Translations under genes and position numbers: made by a program
DNA from: JACCVL01 sp038232655
GTDB taxonomy: Bacteria; Actinomycetota; Actinomycetes; Propionibacteriales; Nocardioidaceae
Length of the DNA: 8,152 nucleotides
Direction: 5' to 3'
Assembly: GCA_038232655.1 (NCBI GenBank)
Contig: JBBSNM010000104.1
Coordinates: forward strand, 1 to 8,152
Notes under the pieces: generated by a model
The model's database searches: none
Seen by the model: only the letters and a program-made list of their open reading frames with translations
Told to the model about the DNA's origin: nothing
Shown here: positions 5,707 to 8,152 of the stretch, in pieces
Layout: every line of letters begins with the position of its first letter
Position numbering within the stretch: position 1 is the first letter of the stretch

Positions 5707-7065
5707 TCACCCGCGGGCACGGGCCAGTCTTCGCAGGTCGGCACGCCAGCGAGCCGTCAGCCGGTCGAGGCTCAGCGAGGCGTGTTCCCGCAGCGCGACA
5801 CCGACCGGCTCACCCCGCACGACCGCGCGGTAGAAGCGGGCCGTGGCTGCGGTGCCGGCGACGTCCTCGATGGTCCGGAAGGCCAGCCACGACATCCCGT
5901 ACGCACGCCTGGTCCGCCCACCGCCGGCCGCGAAGTCCCGCTCGGTCGGCAGGGCCGTCGGCACACTTGCGCGGCGCACGTGAGTTCGTGTCTCCTGCGC
6001 CACGGAACGCAGCGGAAGATCGTGGGCGCCGAGGGCGGTGAACTCGGCGAACCCCTCGACGACCCATAGCGGCACCGGGACCGCCGGCACGCCGGTGAAC
6101 GCGTGTGCGATCTCGTGCGTGATCACCACCAGGACCGCCGCCGGCCGCAGCCGGTCCAGGTGCGCCGGGTTGAAGACGATCTGCATCGCCGCGTCGGAGC
6201 GCACCTGGCGCCCGACCGTGCTGGTGACGGCTGCCGACTCTGCCCGGGTGTCGGACATGTCCCCTCCGCCGAGCAGCGCGCGGAACTGACCGGCCCTGGT
6301 GGGCAGCACCACCAGCAGCGGCCCGGGCTGGCTCGGCAGCAGCGCAGCGACCCGGCGGCGCGCGGCCTGCACGAAGGCGGGCAGGCTCGCCCGCTGACGT
6401 CGTTCGAGCAACCGTCGGCCGGGCAGACCGACGAGCTGCGCCGAGGCGTTGGCGGTGACATCGAGCCGTCCCATCGCCCAGACCGGCATCGGCGCTGCCG
6501 GCCGGCGCCGGCTGGCCGTGAAGGCGAGCAGTCGGCCGGCAGGCGCGTCTGCCGGGTCGGTCACGGTGAACACCACCCCGAGGTCGGTGGTCACCGGCGC
6601 CCGCCAGCGCTGCTGGGTCCAGGTGGCCTCGACGATCCCGGCGACCGCGCCGGCCGGAGCCGACTTGGGCACCCGCGCCGCGCCCATCCATCGCAGCCGA
6701 AGGTTGCGCACCTGCAGGTCTCGCCAGGCCCGCCAGACGTCGTGAGCCACCCGCCGTCCGGTCGGCGCGTCGGCAATGTCCGCCACAAAGGCCCGCCGGC
6801 GGCCATCCCAGCCACGCTGCATGGCCGCTACCAACCGGCGCCCGGCCGCCGGGCGCGCCGACACCCGGAGGGGTGTCGGCACCGCAGGGGCGGCGGCGGA
6901 CGCGACGTCTTGATCGACCCGGTCGACCCGGTCGAGCCGGTCAGAGGCGGCGGGCCCGGGCCGGTCGACGACGAGCAGCGCGGCGACAACGCCCAGCACG
7001 ACAACGGTCGCCAGCACCAAGACGCCCCTGGCTCCACGGGAGGCAGGGGCGTCTGGGTGGCTCAC
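5707..7065 (-). CDS. membrane-anchored HExxH metalloprotease-like protein (gluzincin, peptidase MA-like)
   Basis: This 452-residue protein starts at GTG 7065. A short basic N-terminus is followed by one hydrophobic segment (14-33: GVLVLATVVVLGVVAALLVV). There is no lipobox Cys or clear cleavage site, so it is probably a membrane anchor with the rest outside the cell. A low-complexity Asp/Arg/Val linker (42-53, from a 9-bp DNA repeat) and a Pro/Ala-rich stretch come next. The middle (~70-230) resembles no family I recognise. The catalytic region has ITHEIAHAF (HEIAH 317-321) and, 16 residues later, WVVEGFAEF (334-342), with E337 as probable third zinc ligand. HExxH followed by xxEGxAEy is the signature of peptidase MA-like gluzincins. 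The substrate is unknown. The frame extends upstream to 7119, but GTG 7065 has a -10 hexamer placed for a leaderless start and avoids overlap with the NlpC/P60 gene. The next gene begins 4 nt after its stop. Confidence 0.8.
   Translation of the reverse strand: MSHPDAPASRGARGVLVLATVVVLGVVAALLVVDRPGPAASDRLDRVDRVDQDVASAAAPAVPTPLRVSARPAAGRRLVAAMQRGWDGRRRAFVADIADAPTGRRVAHDVWRAWRDLQVRNLRLRWMGAARVPKSAPAGAVAGIVEATWTQQRWRAPVTTDLGVVFTVTDPADAPAGRLLAFTASRRRPAAPMPVWAMGRLDVTANASAQLVGLPGRRLLERRQRASLPAFVQAARRRVAALLPSQPGPLLVVLPTRAGQFRALLGGGDMSDTRAESAAVTSTVGRQVRSDAAMQIVFNPAHLDRLRPAAVLVVITHEIAHAFTGVPAVPVPLWVVEGFAEFTALGAHDLPLRSVAQETRTHVRRASVPTALPTERDFAAGGGRTRRAYGMSWLAFRTIEDVAGTAATARFYRAVVRGEPVGVALREHASLSLDRLTARWRADLRRLARARG
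6857..6880 (-). other. perfect 10-bp stem hairpin inside the gluzincin gene
   Basis: GCCGACACCC (6857-6866) and GGGTGTCGGC (6871-6880) are perfect inverted copies separated by 4 nt. The hairpin lies about 185 nt inside the gene, in the codons for the linker after the membrane anchor. It has no following U-tract and so is not an ordinary intrinsic terminator. Confidence 0.6.
6914..6940 (-). repeat. 9-bp tandem repeat, three units, in the gluzincin gene
   Basis: On the plus strand the unit TCGACCCGG occurs at 6914-6922 and 6923-6931, with a one-base variant TCGAGCCGG at 6932-6940. It encodes the repetitive segment RLDRVDRVD just outside the membrane anchor. In-frame 9-bp units allow length variation without frameshift. 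Confidence 0.75.
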
Positions 7066-7071
7066 CCGTCG

Positions 7072-7077
7072 ATGGTA
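7072..7077 (-). promoter_or_regulatory. -10 element, candidate leaderless promoter of the gluzincin gene
   Basis: On the minus strand this is TACCAT, followed by exactly 6 nt (CGACGG) and then the GTG at 7065. There is no Shine-Dalgarno sequence at a normal distance. This is the leaderless geometry seen at the SRPBCC gene, in the 28-bp gap after the NlpC/P60 stop. No clear -35 is visible. The gene could also be reached by read-through from upstream. Confidence 0.45.
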
Positions 7078-7093
7078 GGCGGCCGGCCGAGTG

Positions 7094-8152
7094 TCAGCCG
7101 ACTCGTCGCATCGCGGCAATCGGCATCGAGTCGACGGACGTCACGTTGACCGGTGCGCTCGGGTTCGCCGCGTGCACCAGCTGGCCGTTACCGATGTAGA
7201 TGCCGACGTGGCTGATCGGGGAGTAGTAGAACACCAGGTCGCCGGGCTGCAGCGAGTCTCGCGTCACCGGCACACCCATGGTGGACTGCATGGCCGCCGA
7301 GTGTGGCAGCGAGACGCCAGCCGCCGCCCAGGCATACATGGTCAGACCCGAGCAGTCGAAGGCATCTGGGCCCTGGGCACCCCACACGTAGGCGTCGCCG
7401 ACCTGGGCGAGCGCGGTGCCGACGGCGCCGCCGCCGTTGCCGCTGGGTGCAGGGGCGGCCGGCTCCTCGGCCGGTGCCGGCTCTTGCTCAGGCTCGGCGG
7501 CAGGCTCTTGCTCAGGCTCGGCGGCCGTGTCACCGCGCGGCTCGTCGCGGCTGACCTGGCTCTCGGCCCGCTCGTCGATGCGCGCCTGGCGCGCCGCGGC
7601 GGCCTCTGCTGCCCGCTCTGCGCGGGCGGCCTGCCGGGCCTGCCGCTCCGCGATCCGCTGCCGCTTCTCCTCCTCGAGCTCGTCGAGCAGCGCCTCGGCC
7701 GCAGCGGCCTTCTCGTCAGTGGTCGCCTTCTCGGCGGCGGCCTGCTTCTCGGCGGCAGCGATCTCGGCCACCTGCTCGCTGGCCTGCTGGACCTGCTGGG
7801 CGAGCTGAGCCTGCGAGTTCTCGTACGACGTCAGCAGGTCGGCGGTCTGGTCGGAGTACGACCGCATGGCCACCATCGACGCGAGAAACCCGTCGGGGTC
7901 CTCGCTGCTGATCAGCCGTGCGGTGGTGTCCACCCCGCCGATCCCGTCGACCTGGGCCAGCACGAGCTGCTCGACCTGTCGGCGGAGGCCCTCGGTCTCG
8001 TCGCGCTGGGCGCGCACGTCGGGGGGGCGCCCGGGCCCGCCCCGGGGGGCGGCCCGGTGCGCCGGGGGTGTGGGGGGGTTGGGGGCGGAGTGGGGAGCCG
8101 GCGGGGGGGGGGCCCGGCCGCGCCCCCCCCGGCACGGGGGGGTGCGGGGGGC
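7094..8152 (-). CDS. NlpC/P60 peptidoglycan endopeptidase with coiled coil (5' end missing)
   Basis: About 308 C-terminal residues are reliable (7094 to ~8020). The frame stays open to the window edge, but beyond 8020 the sequence looks corrupt; the signal peptide and start are not seen. Residue numbers count from the GTG codon at 8017, which is probably internal. Residues ~1-155 are a long Gln/Glu/Ala/Arg-rich coiled coil. Residues ~160-195 are a Pro/Glu/Ala linker containing two copies of AEPEQEPA. The C-terminal ~110 residues are the NlpC/P60 domain with the catalytic triad C222 (FDCSGL), H270 (SHVGIYIG) and H282 (LVHAANP). Such enzymes cleave the peptidoglycan stem peptide outside the membrane, often D-Glu to diamino acid; the coiled coil usually serves autoinhibition or partner binding, as in RipA/CwlO-type proteins (family knowledge). 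The gluzincin gene follows by 28 bp. Confidence 0.9.
   Translation of the reverse strand, partial: APRTPPCRGGRGRAPPPPAPHSAPNPPTPPAHRAAPRGGPGRPPDVRAQRDETEGLRRQVEQLVLAQVDGIGGVDTTARLISSEDPDGFLASMVAMRSYSDQTADLLTSYENSQAQLAQQVQQASEQVAEIAAAEKQAAAEKATTDEKAAAAEALLDELEEEKRQRIAERQARQAARAERAAEAAAARQARIDERAESQVSRDEPRGDTAAEPEQEPAAEPEQEPAPAEEPAAPAPSGNGGGAVGTALAQVGDAYVWGAQGPDAFDCSGLTMYAWAAAGVSLPHSAAMQSTMGVPVTRDSLQPGDLVFYYSPISHVGIYIGNGQLVHAANPSAPVNVTSVDSMPIAAMRRVG
7479..7526 (-). repeat. 24-bp tandem duplication in the NlpC/P60 linker
   Basis: Two adjacent 24-bp units (7479-7502 and 7503-7526) differ only at the last base. They are in frame and give two copies of AEPEQEPA in the linker between the coiled coil and the catalytic domain. 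Near-identity at DNA level, including codon choice, suggests a recent slippage duplication. Confidence 0.85.
8018..8152. other. low-complexity G/C homopolymer end, probably sequence error
   Basis: From about 8020 to the end, ordinary coding sequence turns into G and C runs (10 G at 8103-8112, 8 C at 8123-8130, several 6-7 G runs). Only 10 of the last 132 bases are A or T. Read in the NlpC/P60 frame it gives Pro/Gly/Arg/Ala junk where a coiled coil is expected. No gene, RNA or regulatory site can be supported here. Confidence 0.75.

Noticed and set aside
5703..5744. Longer start of the M48 gene at GTG 5744
   Set aside because: It lies inside the preceding gene without a Shine-Dalgarno sequence; GTG 5702 has GGTGAG upstream and follows the preceding stop. 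The longer form cannot be fully excluded.
4509..6041. 510-codon open frame on the plus strand, antisense to the M48 and gluzincin genes
   Set aside because: Its product is a Gln/Arg/His/Pro-rich sequence typical of shadow frames in high-GC DNA. The opposite strand encodes clear families with catalytic motifs.
6857..6880. Hairpin in the gluzincin gene as an intrinsic terminator
   Set aside because: It is well inside the coding region and is not followed by a T-tract on the minus strand.
7081..7088. GGCCGGCC palindrome as a terminator or operator after the NlpC/P60 gene
   Set aside because: An 8-bp GC palindrome without loop or T-tract is common by chance at this base composition.
7066..7119. 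N-terminal extension of the gluzincin to 7119
   Set aside because: It overlaps the end of the NlpC/P60 gene and has no ribosome binding site, while GTG 7065 has a well-placed -10 hexamer and gives a typical basic N-terminus plus membrane anchor.
6103..7149. 348-codon open frame on the plus strand opposite the gluzincin gene
   Set aside because: Low-complexity Arg/Pro/His-rich shadow translation with no recognisable motif or ribosome binding site.

Overview
The window is about 8.1 kb of very GC-rich DNA. It holds seven tightly packed genes with GTG starts, TANNNT-type -10 elements next to start codons, and a typical high-GC Gram-positive gene set: a FadD15-like acyl-CoA ligase, a NarL/LuxR two-component pair, and an envelope NlpC/P60 hydrolase with a coiled coil. 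This points to an actinomycete. The protein style resembles Nocardioidaceae and relatives, but that placement is only an impression and cannot be settled from the sequence alone. No RNA gene, CRISPR array, insertion sequence or integrase is visible. The gene order looks chromosomal and core-like rather than mobile.

Layout. At the left edge (1-122, minus) is the N-terminus of an SRPBCC/START-like protein. A short spacer with probable leaderless promoters facing outward separates it from a long-chain acyl-CoA synthetase of the FadD15 type (214-2010, plus). Next comes a two-component system on the plus strand: a membrane-bound sensor kinase with a GAF-like region and a HisKA_3 dimerisation domain (2127-3746), then its NarL-family response regulator (3806-4447). 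The kinase has a well-formed sigma70-like promoter and a 5' leader carrying a 12-bp direct repeat.

The right half is on the minus strand and converges on the regulator gene with only 7 bp between the stop codons. In transcription order it encodes an NlpC/P60 peptidoglycan hydrolase (5' end missing, 7094 to beyond 8152), a membrane-anchored HExxH gluzincin-type protein (5707-7065), and a polytopic M48/Ste24-type metallopeptidase (4455-5702). All three are predicted peptidases of the membrane or cell wall, so this half reads as an envelope proteolysis or remodelling block. Whether the neighbouring two-component system controls it is not shown by the sequence.

Points that deserve a second look: the ligase has Glu where the family's A10 catalytic Lys is expected; there are three candidate leaderless starts; the NlpC/P60 linker contains an almost perfect 24-bp tandem duplication; the gluzincin gene contains a perfect 10-bp stem hairpin and a 9-bp tandem repeat; and the last ~135 bases turn abruptly into G/C homopolymers that look like sequence error. 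I do not see a clearly new biological system here.
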